A stretch of 64,000 nucleotides of DNA from Gordonibacter sp. An230 (GCF_002159915.1 NZ_NFJP01000003.1:62001-126000), one strand, 5' to 3'. Positions 7,603-17,007 are shown, counted from the stretch's first letter. Program-made: numbers and translations. The notes: a model not told the origin generated them from the sequence alone.

Positions 7603-8835
7603 TTAGCGCGGACGCCCCGCAGAACCGAGCGGCAAAAACCTCAACCCGAGGCACAACATGAGCGCCCCGAGGCCGAGCACCCCCAGCGCAACGCCGAACT
7701 CAAGCGGCGTCGGCCAATACACCATGCCCTGGTAAGCCGCCGCGAAGCCAGACTGCCAATCGGTCACGGTCATCGCATTGGCCTGGAATGCGTAGTCGAG
7801 ATTCGGAATCTGAAAGCCTCCCACCAGAAGCTGCACGCGCTTGCAGAAGATGCCCGCGATGGCCAGAAGCGACGCCACCACGATGAGCGGATTCGTGCGC
7901 AGTCGGGGCACGAAGCACACGACGGCCGCCAACGCGCAACCGACGATCTCCGTCCAGAAGAACGGCGCGAGGGGGCCGACGGCAAGCATCTCAACCACCT
8001 CCACGCCTTCCCCACCCGGAAACGCCTCGGTGAGCAGATCGCAACCGAAGAAGTATAGATCGACGCACACGAACGCGCCCAGCATCTTCACAAGGCGCGT
8101 CAGATGACGCTGTTCGAGATCCAGATAGCCGACGCGGCGCAACGCGACCACGACCACCAGCACGAGCGCAGTGCCGCACACGAGCGCCGACGAGACGAAC
8201 CACGGAGCCAAAAGCGCCGTGTGCCACAGATCGTGCGCCTGCTGCAAGCTGAATATCCACGCCGTCACCGAGTGCACGAGCACGGCGCATACGAGCGCGA
8301 CCACGCTCACCGCCCGCAGGGCAACCGGTGAAACCTTGCCCGCCTCGGCGCGCAAGGTGGCCCACAGGTAGACGACGGACAGGATGAGGTACGTTCCCAG
8401 CACGAGGATGTCCCACATGAGCGGACTCCCCAGATTGGAGTAGGCGAACAGCTCCCACACCCGGAAGGGCTGGCCCAGATCGACCACCACAAACCCGATG
8501 GCCAGAACCGTGCAGCAGATGCTTGTCCACACAGCCACTTTCGAGATGCCCCCGAAGCCTTCCATCCCGAAGGCCTTGGGCACACTCGAGATGATGAGGC
8601 CCCCTGCGGAAAGCCCTACGAAGAACATGAACATGGTGATGTAGAGCCCCCAGGAGTCGAGGTTGCGCATGCCGGTCTGCGCCATGCCACCGGAAAGCTG
8701 CACGCCCCACAGCGCCAACCCCGCGATGGTCACGACGGCCGCCACCACAATAGCGACGCTGAGGCCCCGGCCCCCGAAGCGCGTGCGCACGGCGGGAGCG
8801 GTCGCGGTCGAAGCCGCGGCTACGTTCTCAGTCAT
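7603..8835 (-). CDS. NrfD-like quinol-oxidising membrane subunit, oxidoreductase B operon
   Basis: A 410-residue integral membrane protein of the NrfD/PsrC family with about ten helices. Hallmarks are WGLYITMFMFFVGLSAGGLI and VVDLGQPFRVWELF. In complexes of this kind it anchors the catalytic and FeS subunits outside the membrane and supplies electrons from menaquinol. It starts 9 bp after the FeS gene, with AAGGGGGC before the ATG. It is close in sequence style to the NrfD of module C (24459) and quite different from the shorter orphan NrfD proteins of the cassettes. Confidence 0.92.
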   Translation of the reverse strand: MTENVAAASTATAPAVRTRFGGRGLSVAIVVAAVVTIAGLALWGVQLSGGMAQTGMRNLDSWGLYITMFMFFVGLSAGGLIISSVPKAFGMEGFGGISKVAVWTSICCTVLAIGFVVVDLGQPFRVWELFAYSNLGSPLMWDILVLGTYLILSVVYLWATLRAEAGKVSPVALRAVSVVALVCAVLVHSVTAWIFSLQQAHDLWHTALLAPWFVSSALVCGTALVLVVVVALRRVGYLDLEQRHLTRLVKMLGAFVCVDLYFFGCDLLTEAFPGGEGVEVVEMLAVGPLAPFFWTEIVGCALAAVVCFVPRLRTNPLIVVASLLAIAGIFCKRVQLLVGGFQIPNLDYAFQANAMTVTDWQSGFAAAYQGMVYWPTPLEFGVALGVLGLGALMLCLGLRFLPLGSAGRPR

Positions 8836-8844
8836 GATGCCCCC

Positions 8845-9477
8845 TTACACGAGGTAGTAGACGGACGGATTGGTGTCGCGCTCGGGCAAAAGCTGCTTGT
8901 GCTCGCGATCCCGGATGAGCTGCGACACTTCGGAGTTCGGATCGTCGAGATCGCCCCAGTGGCGGGCGCGACCGACGCAGAGGTGCATGCACGCCGGCTC
9001 CTCCCCCCTTGAGATGCGGTGGTAGCAGAATGTGCACTTCTCCACCACATGCTTCTGGTGCACGGGGACATCCTTGCCACCCACGGCGTAATCCATATGG
9101 TACTGGGGCTCCTCCCAGTTGAAGCTGCGCACGCCCGTGTAAGGGCACGCCGACATGCACATGCGGCAGCCGATGCACTTGTCGTAGTCCTGGCGCACGA
9201 CCCCCGTCTCCGAGTCCTTGTAGGTCGCCCCCACCGGGCACACCTTCACGCAGGCGGGGTTCTCGCAATGCTGGCAACCCATGGCGATGAATCCGAGTTT
9301 GAGGTTGTCGGGATAGCTCCCGCCCACCATATCGAAGCCCACGTCACCTCCGTTGTCGGTGAGAATACGGTTCCACCACACGTCATTGGGCAGATTGTTC
9401 TCCAGCTTGCACGCCATGGCGCACACATGGCAGCCGATGCATTTCTTAGTGTCGATCACCATTCCATAGCGAGTCAT
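8845..9477 (-). CDS. DmsB-like four-cluster ferredoxin subunit, module B
   Basis: A 210-residue electron-transfer subunit with four ferredoxin-type cysteine groups: CIGCHVCAMAC, CQHCENPACVKVC, CIGCRMCMSAC and CTFC...ACMHLC, so four 4Fe-4S clusters are expected. No signal peptide; it would be co-exported with the Tat-bearing catalytic subunit. The ATG overlaps the catalytic gene's TGA by one base (TGATG), implying translational coupling. The frame is open upstream but only as an alternative reading of the catalytic gene. Confidence 0.95.
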   Translation of the reverse strand: MTRYGMVIDTKKCIGCHVCAMACKLENNLPNDVWWNRILTDNGGDVGFDMVGGSYPDNLKLGFIAMGCQHCENPACVKVCPVGATYKDSETGVVRQDYDKCIGCRMCMSACPYTGVRSFNWEEPQYHMDYAVGGKDVPVHQKHVVEKCTFCYHRISRGEEPACMHLCVGRARHWGDLDDPNSEVSQLIRDREHKQLLPERDTNPSVYYLV

Positions 9478-12026
9478 CACTTCACCTCTCCCTCGTACTT
9501 GCGCACCTCGACAAGCGTGTCGTCGAACGAGGTGTTCTGGTGCATGGTGTTCAGATGGTCGTTCGTCAGCTCTTGGTAGCTGCCGGCGACGTAGAGGTCG
9601 CGCGGCCACCCCTTCGGCGAAGACACCATGCCAGGTCGCACACCCATGTCGAACTTCGCCTTGCACACGCAATGCCCGCGATCGTTGTACGCTTCAACGT
9701 AATCGCCGTCCGCGATGCCGCGGCTCTCGGCATCGACAGGGTTCATGCGCAAAAACGGCTCGGGGTCGAGTTCGCGCAGAATGGGCGCGTAGTTGAACTG
9801 CGTGTGCATGTGCCATCGCGTGCGCTCGCAGTAATGGTACAAGGGGTACTTCGCATGCTGCTCGCTGCCGTCGTAGGCCTCGTTCGGCTCATGGTACGTA
9901 GGCAGATGGTAGAACTCCTTGTCGATGGGCTTGCCGATGTTGATGCGGGCGCCGGGATTCTCGACGTAGAACTCCAAGCGGCCGGAAAGCGTGGGGAACC
10001 GCTGGTCCTCCCAGTGAACCCAATTCTCTTCGCGATCAGCGATGACGCCCTCTTTGCGCAGGTTATCCAGGCTGATGCCCAGCTTCGCACCGGCTTCCGT
10101 GTCGACGATGACGCGCATCATCTCCTCGTTCGTCTTGGAATAGAATTTCGTGCATGCGTCGTTGCCAAGATGCTTCGATATCTCGCGGAAGATGTCGACG
10201 TCCTCTTTGGCCTCGCCGATTGGCTCCACCACCTTGTTCGCGTGGTTGATGAAGGGAACGTGGGACGCGCCCTGTATCCATTCGTATTCGAAATAGTGGG
10301 TGCATGGCAGCACGATGTCGCTGTAATGCACGGTGTCGGAGAACTCCAGATCGTTCGTCACGATGCAGTTGATCTTCGGAAGCATCTCGTCGATGATGCG
10401 CTTTTGGGCGGCATAGCTGCCCACCGGGTTCGCCCCCACGTTGTACAGCAGACGAACGGGGAACTCCTTGCCCAGGTACTGCCCCGTCTCCAAAATCTCG
10501 CTCAGGGCAAGCCACGGGATGTCGTTCGCAAGCCCCGTCAGGCCGTTCGGGAACAGGTCGGGCGTGCGGTTCAGGTAGGGCTTGTCTTTGCCAAGGTGCC
10601 CGATGGAGGCGCCCTTCTTTCCGATGTTCCCCGTAATCGCCGCCATGGTGGCCCATGTCATGCCCATGACCTCGCAGTTGTCGTACAAGTGGTAGCCGGC
10701 GTAGATGGTCGAAGGCGCATCTTGGGCGTACATGCGCGCGAGTTCCACAATGGTGTCGGCGGGAACCTCGGTGATCTTCTCCGCCCACTCGGGCGTGCAT
10801 TCCGCCATGTGCTCTTTGAGGAGCGTCCAAGCGGTGGTCACTTTCACGCCGTCCACTTCGTAGCGCCCTTCGAGCGCAGGGTTCGCCGTCTCGTTGATGG
10901 CACCACGAGCGTCCGTATCGGCATCCCATACCACGTAGTGAGCGGTCTGCTCGAGGGTGGGAACCTTGTTCGCTTTAGAAGCCTGGAGAAGCAGCATGCC
11001 GTAGAACGGGTACTCGGGCAACTGCGCAGGGCCATCCTCGCCGAAGTCGGTGGAGCGAAGAAAATGTCCGTTGTCCTCTCTCACCAACAGAGGGGCACAT
11101 GTCTTGTCGCGCAGAAAATCCGTGTCGTACCATTCGTTTTCGATGATGACGTTCAAGATGGCCATGCCGAGCGCAGGATCCGTCCCCGGCTTGATAGGCA
11201 CCCACTTCGTCGCTTGAGAGGCGGCGACGGTGTACGTGGGGTCGATGACCACCAGGTTCGCTCCAGCCTCTTTGGCTTCGATGCAGAAATGCCAGTTGTG
11301 AGGCTGGGAGTTCGGCGGGTTGGTGTCCCAGATGAAGAGCGTTTTCGCAAATCGATAGTCACCGGACATGTTGCGCTGGTTGAAGTCCCACCCGCCTCCT
11401 GTGACCTGGCCAATGCCGTGGAGGTCGCCGTAGTCAAGGCACACGTCGAGCGTCGTGTAGCCGTTCACGTTGGCGAAGCTGTTTCCTGTGAACGATCCTC
11501 CGTACACGCCGAAGGAGTTTCCCGCCGAACATAAGAACAGGTTGGATCGCGCTCCGTAGTGCTCGGTGTTGTACCTCAACGTATCGGCGACAAGCTTGGC
11601 AGCCTCGTCCCATGACAGACGCTCCCATTCGTCATTGCCACGGTTTTCCACGTGAGGTTCTTCGATGCTCCACGTCGCACGCTTCAACGGATACTTCACA
11701 CGATTAAAGTCGTACAGACGGTTCGCATGGCTGAAACCTCGGTTGCAGATTCGCTCGTACGCCGGATACGGGATGTTCTCGTTCGAGCGTATGTTGACCA
11801 TCCTGCCCTCTCGAACGGTTGCGACAAGCGAGCACGTTCCCTGGCAGTTGCAGCCGCACACGCACACCACGTCGCGCTCCTCAGGCGCATCCCCGCCGGA
11901 TCCGTCTGCCGCGAGCGCGGTCATCGTCGTCGTGCCGCCCACCGCGGCGACGCCCGCAGCAGCCGCCGAGGTTTTGAGAAAGCTTCTGCGAGAGATCCCC
12001 TTTCGAGGAACTTGAAACTCCGCCAT
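9477..12026 (-). CDS. Molybdopterin oxidoreductase B, catalytic subunit
   Basis: An 849-residue DMSO-reductase superfamily enzyme with Tat signal (residues 12-20, SRRSFLKTS), cluster cysteines C57, C61, C65 and C94, and a LDVCLDYG segment (C196) near the expected metal-ligand position. The C-terminal molydopterin-binding domain is present (LRMNPVDAESRGIADGDYV). Length and FeS plus NrfD partners match acetylene-hydratase-like and catechol dehydroxylase-type enzymes of Eggerthellaceae, but the substrate is unknown. AGGAGGAGG precedes the ATG at 12026. Expression is probably controlled through the dyad at 12170-12191. Dedicated accessory genes (TorD and radical SAM) lie just upstream. Confidence 0.95.
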   Translation of the reverse strand: MAEFQVPRKGISRRSFLKTSAAAAGVAAVGGTTTMTALAADGSGGDAPEERDVVCVCGCNCQGTCSLVATVREGRMVNIRSNENIPYPAYERICNRGFSHANRLYDFNRVKYPLKRATWSIEEPHVENRGNDEWERLSWDEAAKLVADTLRYNTEHYGARSNLFLCSAGNSFGVYGGSFTGNSFANVNGYTTLDVCLDYGDLHGIGQVTGGGWDFNQRNMSGDYRFAKTLFIWDTNPPNSQPHNWHFCIEAKEAGANLVVIDPTYTVAASQATKWVPIKPGTDPALGMAILNVIIENEWYDTDFLRDKTCAPLLVREDNGHFLRSTDFGEDGPAQLPEYPFYGMLLLQASKANKVPTLEQTAHYVVWDADTDARGAINETANPALEGRYEVDGVKVTTAWTLLKEHMAECTPEWAEKITEVPADTIVELARMYAQDAPSTIYAGYHLYDNCEVMGMTWATMAAITGNIGKKGASIGHLGKDKPYLNRTPDLFPNGLTGLANDIPWLALSEILETGQYLGKEFPVRLLYNVGANPVGSYAAQKRIIDEMLPKINCIVTNDLEFSDTVHYSDIVLPCTHYFEYEWIQGASHVPFINHANKVVEPIGEAKEDVDIFREISKHLGNDACTKFYSKTNEEMMRVIVDTEAGAKLGISLDNLRKEGVIADREENWVHWEDQRFPTLSGRLEFYVENPGARINIGKPIDKEFYHLPTYHEPNEAYDGSEQHAKYPLYHYCERTRWHMHTQFNYAPILRELDPEPFLRMNPVDAESRGIADGDYVEAYNDRGHCVCKAKFDMGVRPGMVSSPKGWPRDLYVAGSYQELTNDHLNTMHQNTSFDDTLVEVRKYEGEVK

Positions 12027-12149
12027 TCCTCCTCCTAAGAACCGATGCAACACGAAGAACGCCTTGGGCGTTCTCCCTCTTCAAGACGCAGACGCCATGC
12101 ATGAACGCCCGTGTCCGCACGCGAGGTCGGCCACCTCCCCGCAGTCCCC

Positions 12150-12191
12150 AGTGTACGCTCATTATCGCTTTGTCGCAAGTTATTGCGACAA
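12150..12191 (-). promoter_or_regulatory. Promoter and dyad operator of oxidoreductase B
   Basis: On the minus strand: TTGCGA (-35, 12173-12178), 17 bp, TACACT (-10, 12150-12155). A perfect inverted repeat TTGTCGCAA-GTTA-TTGCGACAA (12170-12191) covers the -35. Copies of its half site occur at the torD promoter (14461-14480) and the cassette B promoter (17008-17016). Confidence 0.75.
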
Positions 12192-12196
12192 TTATT

Positions 12197-12217
12197 ACTA
12201 TTCTATTTTGAGGATAT
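12197..12217 (-). promoter_or_regulatory. Conserved upstream box, module B
   Basis: A 21-bp sequence identical to 28974-28994 and similar to 1749-1769. The core on the plus strand is CTATTCTATTTTGAGGATAT. It lies 5 bp upstream of the dyad and overlaps the last codons and TAG of the radical SAM gene. It may be an activator site common to all three enzyme promoters, or a duplicated relic of a radical SAM gene end. Confidence 0.55.
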
Positions 12218-13576
12218 TATCGTATCGCCCGCGGCCTCGTCGAACGCGCGAGTGACGTCCTCAAGCTGAACAGGGGCGGCGTCCTCCGCCAATTCGACCT
12301 TGAGCTCGCGAAGCGCATAACCTTCTTCCACCTCGACGACGACGTTCGTGGACACGCATGTCCGGACCGGCCGCCCGTCCCGCACGCGCACGCGCGATGC
12401 GGCGGACAGCCATCTCGGATGAAACGACGTCGCATCCGCCTCGTCGTCCTCTATGAAGTCTGCGCACCCCAACGCGCCCAAAGCCTCGCGCACCGGCGCG
12501 CGATCGGCGCCGAACACCACCCCAGCCTTCAAAAAGAAGTCGCCGTAATCGAAGGCGTGGCACGCGCTGATGCCCGCATGCGGCTCGTTGATAGTGCGGA
12601 TCTGCGCCCGGTGCTTGTTTTCAAGGGAGCAGTAATGCATGCTCAACCCCAGCCCTTGCTCGCGCGCCCACAGCATGAGCCCAAGGCACAGCTCCTCGCT
12701 GCCGTCCACGGCAAGCGAGCCGGCGTACTCGTAATCGTAGGCCACACGGTAAGGAGGGTTGCGCAGAACGAGGCCCAGCGCCTCGAACACCTCCCAGTTC
12801 CACATGGGGTAGGCGAACTCCAGCAGATTGATCCCCTGGGCGCCTGCGGCGTCGATGCGCCGCAGCACCTCACGCATCTGCTCCTCGGTTCCCGGGATGG
12901 GAGGCATCTCCACCATCACCGCAAGCCCTGCCCGTTTCGCCGAGCCCATATTGGCCAGAACGGTGTCGAGCATGTGCGGGGGATCGTCCTGCTTGACAGA
13001 GAAACGGACCTCGTCCAATCCGCACGAGCGCAGCCGTGCGGCCAAATCAGCATCGAGCAGATCGCCCGACGTGTACATGCGCAGGTGGGTGGCCGGGAAA
13101 AGCGCTCGGGCACGGGAGAAGAACGCGCAAGCTTCGTCCGGGTAGAGCAGAGGCTCGCCGCCGGACAAGGCGAGGCACGCTGGGCTCTCGCCGCCAGCCG
13201 CCAGATCGTCAAGCTGATCGCGCCATGGAAACGGATGCTCGCAGTAGTACGCGAACCCCTCTTGGTTGGGGTTGAAGCAGAAGAAGCAGTCGCGATGGCA
13301 GTTGTTCGACAGGGCGAACGTGCGGCTTGCGCAGGAGCCCGTACATGCAAGGCATCCGGGGCTCAGACGGCCGATCGCCACGCTCGCTCCCCCGTTGCGA
13401 ACGCGCGCCCCCATCGCCCGCAACCGCTCCACCAAGACGCGCGCGCCCTCGCGAACGTCGTCGCGTGCAGCGAACGTCACGCCCGTGCCCTCGAGGGCGC
13501 GCAGATGGTCGGCTTCGATCCCCTCGTACAGCTCGAGCGCGGAGCGCGCAGCAGGATTGTCATCGAACGATGCCAT
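12203..13576 (-). CDS. Radical SAM protein of the oxidoreductase B locus
   Basis: A 457-residue radical SAM enzyme with the cluster motif CHRDCFFC (Cx3Cx2C) near residue 115 and, just before it, an extra cysteine group CLACTGSC that may bind a second cluster. LALSGGEPLLYP is the SAM-binding GGE motif. A C-terminal region with more cysteines follows. It lies downstream of torD and directly upstream of the catalytic gene, so a role in maturing oxidoreductase B or modifying it is likely (inference). AGAGGGG precedes the ATG. Modules A and C show no counterpart in view. The exact reaction cannot be named. Confidence 0.85.
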   Translation of the reverse strand: MASFDDNPAARSALELYEGIEADHLRALEGTGVTFAARDDVREGARVLVERLRAMGARVRNGGASVAIGRLSPGCLACTGSCASRTFALSNNCHRDCFFCFNPNQEGFAYYCEHPFPWRDQLDDLAAGGESPACLALSGGEPLLYPDEACAFFSRARALFPATHLRMYTSGDLLDADLAARLRSCGLDEVRFSVKQDDPPHMLDTVLANMGSAKRAGLAVMVEMPPIPGTEEQMREVLRRIDAAGAQGINLLEFAYPMWNWEVFEALGLVLRNPPYRVAYDYEYAGSLAVDGSEELCLGLMLWAREQGLGLSMHYCSLENKHRAQIRTINEPHAGISACHAFDYGDFFLKAGVVFGADRAPVREALGALGCADFIEDDEADATSFHPRWLSAASRVRVRDGRPVRTCVSTNVVVEVEEGYALRELKVELAEDAAPVQLEDVTRAFDEAAGDTIISSK

Positions 13577-13713
13577 GGACCCCTCTTTTCACAAACCGTC
13601 GGCACGGCCAAGCCGTCTATCGCAGGAAAACCTCGTCCGTTTCCCACCGCGGCGTCCTTACCGCATCGCCCCCATTCTCGCGCGAGCGCGAAACGTCAGG
13701 GCGCGGCGGGAGC

Positions 13714-14376
13714 TCACTGCAGGTACGCCGACAGAAGCTGTGCGACGGCCCGATAGTACGGCACGCGGGCCTCCGCCTCCAAGCGGTCCGCGAAACGCGG
13801 AGCGAACGTACGCAGATGATCGGCCTCGAACCGCCCGTAGGCCGCACCGGCGCCGCCTCCGGGAAAATCGCTTGCGGAAGGCCCGCCAGGACGGAGCTCG
13901 ACGATGCCCGCTTCGACCGACGCCAAATATTGAAGGAGCTCGAACTCGGTCGCAATATGGTCGAGCGGTTCGTTTGGAGATCCTTTCGCCTGGCCGAGAC
14001 CGCATTCCTTGCAAAAACGCTCCACGGCCATGCTGTGCGGGTTCACGAACATCAGGGGCTGCACGCCATCGTCGTTCGCCCGCCAAAAGCCCTCGTAGGG
14101 GCTGCACACCGCCTGAGGAGCGCCCACGAAGAGCCGGGTGGCTTCGGCGCGAAGCGCATGCAGCTCCGCCTCTTCCGCGCCAACCGCCCAATCGGCGGGC
14201 AGAGCGATGCCCAACGCGCCCCATATCTCGCGCGCCGCATCGGCCCATTCCCCCGAAACCACGATTCGAACCAGCGCGTCGTCGGGATAGCGCAGGCTCA
14301 AAGAAAGCAGCTCGCACGCCGATGCCCGCACCTGCCACGTCGCAGCGCCCATCGTCTCCCCCTCGATCACGGCCAT
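13714..14376 (-). CDS. TorD/DmsD-family chaperone, module B
   Basis: A 220-residue redox enzyme maturation chaperone. The family signature PNEPLDHIATEFELLQYL is at about residue 135. These helical cytoplasmic proteins bind the Tat signal of a molybdoenzyme and promote cofactor insertion. A ribosome site GAGGAGG lies 4 bases before the ATG at 14376; an internal ATG at 14352 is possible. It has its own promoter (14457-14485) with an imperfect copy of the module B operator, so it is probably co-regulated with oxidoreductase B. Confidence 0.9.
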   Translation of the reverse strand: MAVIEGETMGAATWQVRASACELLSLSLRYPDDALVRIVVSGEWADAAREIWGALGIALPADWAVGAEEAELHALRAEATRLFVGAPQAVCSPYEGFWRANDDGVQPLMFVNPHSMAVERFCKECGLGQAKGSPNEPLDHIATEFELLQYLASVEAGIVELRPGGPSASDFPGGGAGAAYGRFEADHLRTFAPRFADRLEAEARVPYYRAVAQLLSAYLQ

Positions 14377-14456
14377 CCCGCCTCCTCACCGCGCCCCATG
14401 TCGCGCGCCCCGTCCGGAAGCGTCCCGACGCGGGATCCTTCCATCTCTCGTCGTTC

Positions 14457-14485
14457 AGATTATCACAATGTTTTGCGACATTCAA
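14457..14485 (-). promoter_or_regulatory. Promoter and operator of the torD-radical SAM operon
   Basis: Minus strand TTGAAT (14480-14485), 17 bp, TAATCT (14457-14462). TATCACAA-TGTT-TTGCGACA (14461-14480) has the same 8-4-8 layout as the dyad at 12171-12190, one arm identical and the other matching at six of eight. Confidence 0.65.
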
Positions 14486-14660
14486 CCTATCGAGCGCGAG
14501 AGCCGACAGGACAAGCGCGAGGCCGATCCGGGAAAAGCGGCAGCGAGGCCCCCGCCGAAGAAAGCCCGGAGCGCGTCCACCTCGGAAAGGGCCACCCGAT
14601 CTCGACGCAGCAAGCGGACCCGCGCACGACAGGCAGCAGAGCGCAGCGGGCCAGCGGGGC

Positions 14661-15056
14661 CTACCCCAGCGCGCGATGGGCGAGACGGGCCTCCACGAGC
14701 GCGACGATGTCGTCGTCCGCCATTCCGGCATGCGCGCAGGTGCGGATGAGGTCGTCGGCCAAAAGCTCGATGGCGTTGTCGGTGGCGCGCGCGGCGCCAA
14801 CCTCCCGTCGTTCGGTCACAAACGTGCCGCGGCCCTTACGCGTGACGATGTAGCCTTCGCGTTCGAGATCCATGTAAGCGCGGTTCACCGTGTTGTAGCT
14901 GATGTCCAGCTTCACGGCCAACGCGCGCACAGTGGGCAGCTGGTCGCCCGGCGCGTACTCGCCCGCTCCGATGAGGTAAGCGATGCGGTTCTTCACCTGT
15001 ATCCAGACGGGCAGACCGCTGGCGTAGTCTATTTCGAAGGAGGCAAGCTGGTTCAT
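14661..15056 (-). CDS. GntR-family (YtrA-type) regulator, cassette B
   Basis: A 131-residue winged-helix protein: GLPVWIQVKNRIAYLIGAGE, then LPTVRALAVKLDISYNTVNR as the recognition segment, then a short C-terminal helical tail. The ATG overlaps the TGA of the SPFH gene by ATGA, so translation is coupled; gene order (NrfD, SPFH, GntR) differs from cassettes A and C. The recognition helix differs from the paralogues (KLDISYN against DVEVNYN and EISINYN), which fits its different candidate operator TTGTCGCAA. Confidence 0.9.
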   Translation of the reverse strand: MNQLASFEIDYASGLPVWIQVKNRIAYLIGAGEYAPGDQLPTVRALAVKLDISYNTVNRAYMDLEREGYIVTRKGRGTFVTERREVGAARATDNAIELLADDLIRTCAHAGMADDDIVALVEARLAHRALG

Positions 15057-16030
15057 GGCGTCTTTCTCTCAGCAATGCGGTTTTCGCTCATCATACCACT
15101 ATCCGTGAAGCCATCGGACAGCGCGCTGGGAACGGTGACAACAGCGCCCCTCGATTCCTTCACCGTGTCGTACTGCATGAGCATCGTGCGCAGCTTGAGC
15201 GCCGCGTCGGGGTCGCCATAGACGCGAGCGGCCTCAGCCAGCATCTCGGCCAGATCCGCCTCCACCCCCGCCACGGTCATGCGGGCGTTCTTCTCGCGGT
15301 CCGCCTGGGCTTCGAGCGACATCGCCTCCTGCAGCTCGTCGGGGATGCGTATGTCGCGAACCTTCACGGATATGACGTCGACGCCCCAACCGGCGGCTTC
15401 CTTCTCTATATCCTCTTTGATCTCGGCATCCAGCTGATCGCGTCGCAAGGCGACCTCGGCCACGGTCGAACGGCCCACGGCCTCGCGCAAGGCGGTCTGG
15501 GCGAGGAACGACACGGCCGCGTAGTAGTCCTCCACCTCGGTGCACGCCTTCTCGGCGTCCCACACCACCCAGAACAGCACTGCGTCCACCATCACGGGCA
15601 CGAGGTCTGCCGTGAGGGTCTTCTCCGCGTAGAAGGGCGTGGCAATGGTGCGCTGGTCCACGCGGATGGTGCCATGCTCGACGACGGGAATGGTGAGGTA
15701 CAGCCCCGGCCCCACAACGCGGTTCAGGTTGCCGAAGCGCAGCACCACCACCTTTTCCCACGACAGCGCGATGTGCACCGACGACACCGAGAGCAACGCG
15801 ACGAGCAGCATGAGCGCCACTGTCTCCACGCCGATGCGGCCGGTGAGCGCCACCCCCGCCGCCAGCACGACGGCGCACGACAGCGCGAACACGGCCAAGT
15901 TGAAGATGAGCGCCCCGTTGCGAGACGACTTGCGCGGCACGTAGGAAGTGGCGGCGAGGATCTCAGCGTCCTTGTCGCGCATATCGTACGGCGCGTCCCT
16001 CATGATGCGGTCTTTCGGTCGTCGTGCCAT
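15053..16030 (-). CDS. SPFH/band-7 (slipin-like) membrane protein, cassette B
   Basis: A 325-residue paralogue of the proteins at 3785 and 29586. Two hydrophobic segments (about residues 40-85) are followed by the band-7 domain (VHIALSWEKVVVLRFGNLNRVVGPG), the slipin segment WGVDVISVKVRDIRIPDELQ and an AQADREKNARMTVAGVE helix. The C-terminus (VVTVPSALSDGF) is conserved in all three paralogues and may be a partner-binding tail. It starts 17 bp after the NrfD-like gene with GGAAGGACGGGG upstream of the ATG at 16030. Function in the respiratory module is unknown. Confidence 0.9.
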   Translation of the reverse strand: MARRPKDRIMRDAPYDMRDKDAEILAATSYVPRKSSRNGALIFNLAVFALSCAVVLAAGVALTGRIGVETVALMLLVALLSVSSVHIALSWEKVVVLRFGNLNRVVGPGLYLTIPVVEHGTIRVDQRTIATPFYAEKTLTADLVPVMVDAVLFWVVWDAEKACTEVEDYYAAVSFLAQTALREAVGRSTVAEVALRRDQLDAEIKEDIEKEAAGWGVDVISVKVRDIRIPDELQEAMSLEAQADREKNARMTVAGVEADLAEMLAEAARVYGDPDAALKLRTMLMQYDTVKESRGAVVTVPSALSDGFTDSGMMSENRIAERKTP

Positions 16031-16047
16031 GCGTCCCCGTCCTTCCC

Positions 16048-16950
16048 CTATCCTGCCGAGAACCCGAACAGGGCGCTCGGAACCTGAGTCACGTCGTACA
16101 GCCCGGCTTGCACAAAGCAGAACCGCAGCGCACAGCCGCCCGCCAGCACGAACCCGGCGATCCAAAGCAGCTGCGAATGGTGGTTGTTATGCGTGAGCAA
16201 GCGCTCCATGACGAAGGGGACCGCCTGCCCCGCCGCCACGACGCCGCCCCAGAAGGCGGGCGCGAGACCACCCGAGACGAGAGCCGCGGCCGCAGGACGC
16301 GTCCCCTCCCCCGCCAGACCCCACGCCACGTAGGCCGCCAGGCACGCGGCCTCGAGCACGATGAGCGCCCCGTCGACCCGTGCGAGCAACGCGAGGGTCC
16401 GTCCGTTCGGTCGGCGTGTCTCGACGAACGCCGCCGACATGAGAACGAGCGCCACTCCGCACGACAAAGACGAGAGCGCGAACGTCGCAGGCAGAAGCGG
16501 CGTGCGCCAGAAGAGCACAGACGCGAGCCCTTGGAGGAGCACGCCGGTGTAGGTGATGGCGACAAGGCCGGCCGCAAGCGTCACGACCGAGAGGGCGAAG
16601 CGGACCGCGCGAGACGCCCGCACGGTATCGACCAAGGCGAACACGGAAAACGCCGCCGCGCATCCAACCGCCACGGCAAGCGCGTACGCCCCGGCCGCAA
16701 GCGGCGTGGGGCGCGGCGAGGAGAGCAGCATGAGCAGCCGATCGGGCCGACCGAGGTCGGCCACGATGCACACGATGCCCGTGACCAGCGTCACCGCGCA
16801 GACGGGCCACGCACGGGCGAGCAGATCGTCAGGAAGCCCCATACGCCCGGGCGCGATCACGCGCACAGCCTCGAGCACGGAGAGGACCACGCATGCGCCA
16901 CCCCCCGCGCCGCCCAGAAACAGATACCCTATGACGAGCAGATCGAACAT
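16048..16950 (-). CDS. Orphan NrfD-like integral membrane protein, cassette B
   Basis: A 300-residue NrfD superfamily protein of eight or nine helices starting MFDLLVIGYLFLGGAGGGA. VADLGRPDRLLMLL and YTGVLLQGLASVLFWRTPLL match the family core and the paralogues at 5248 and 31040. It is first in the cassette, with a promoter at 17035-17043 and an operator half site downstream of the -10. No FeS gene adjoins it. The ATG at 16950 aligns with the other two starts; the longer frame to 17016 has no ribosome site. Confidence 0.87.
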   Translation of the reverse strand: MFDLLVIGYLFLGGAGGGACVVLSVLEAVRVIAPGRMGLPDDLLARAWPVCAVTLVTGIVCIVADLGRPDRLLMLLSSPRPTPLAAGAYALAVAVGCAAAFSVFALVDTVRASRAVRFALSVVTLAAGLVAITYTGVLLQGLASVLFWRTPLLPATFALSSLSCGVALVLMSAAFVETRRPNGRTLALLARVDGALIVLEAACLAAYVAWGLAGEGTRPAAAALVSGGLAPAFWGGVVAAGQAVPFVMERLLTHNNHHSQLLWIAGFVLAGGCALRFCFVQAGLYDVTQVPSALFGFSAG

Positions 16951-17007
16951 GCGCCCCCGCTTCGCCAACGCCCCGCGCGCGGACGCGCGGACGCGATGCC
17001 GTCCCCA

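Noticed and set aside
9540-11534. 664-residue plus-strand frame opposite oxidoreductase B
   Set aside because: Exact antisense of a well-supported gene; His/Arg/Val-rich shadow composition of GC-rich third positions, no ribosome site.
13266-15221. 651-residue plus-strand frame opposite torD and the GntR gene
   Set aside because: Antisense shadow; the minus-strand genes carry clear family motifs.
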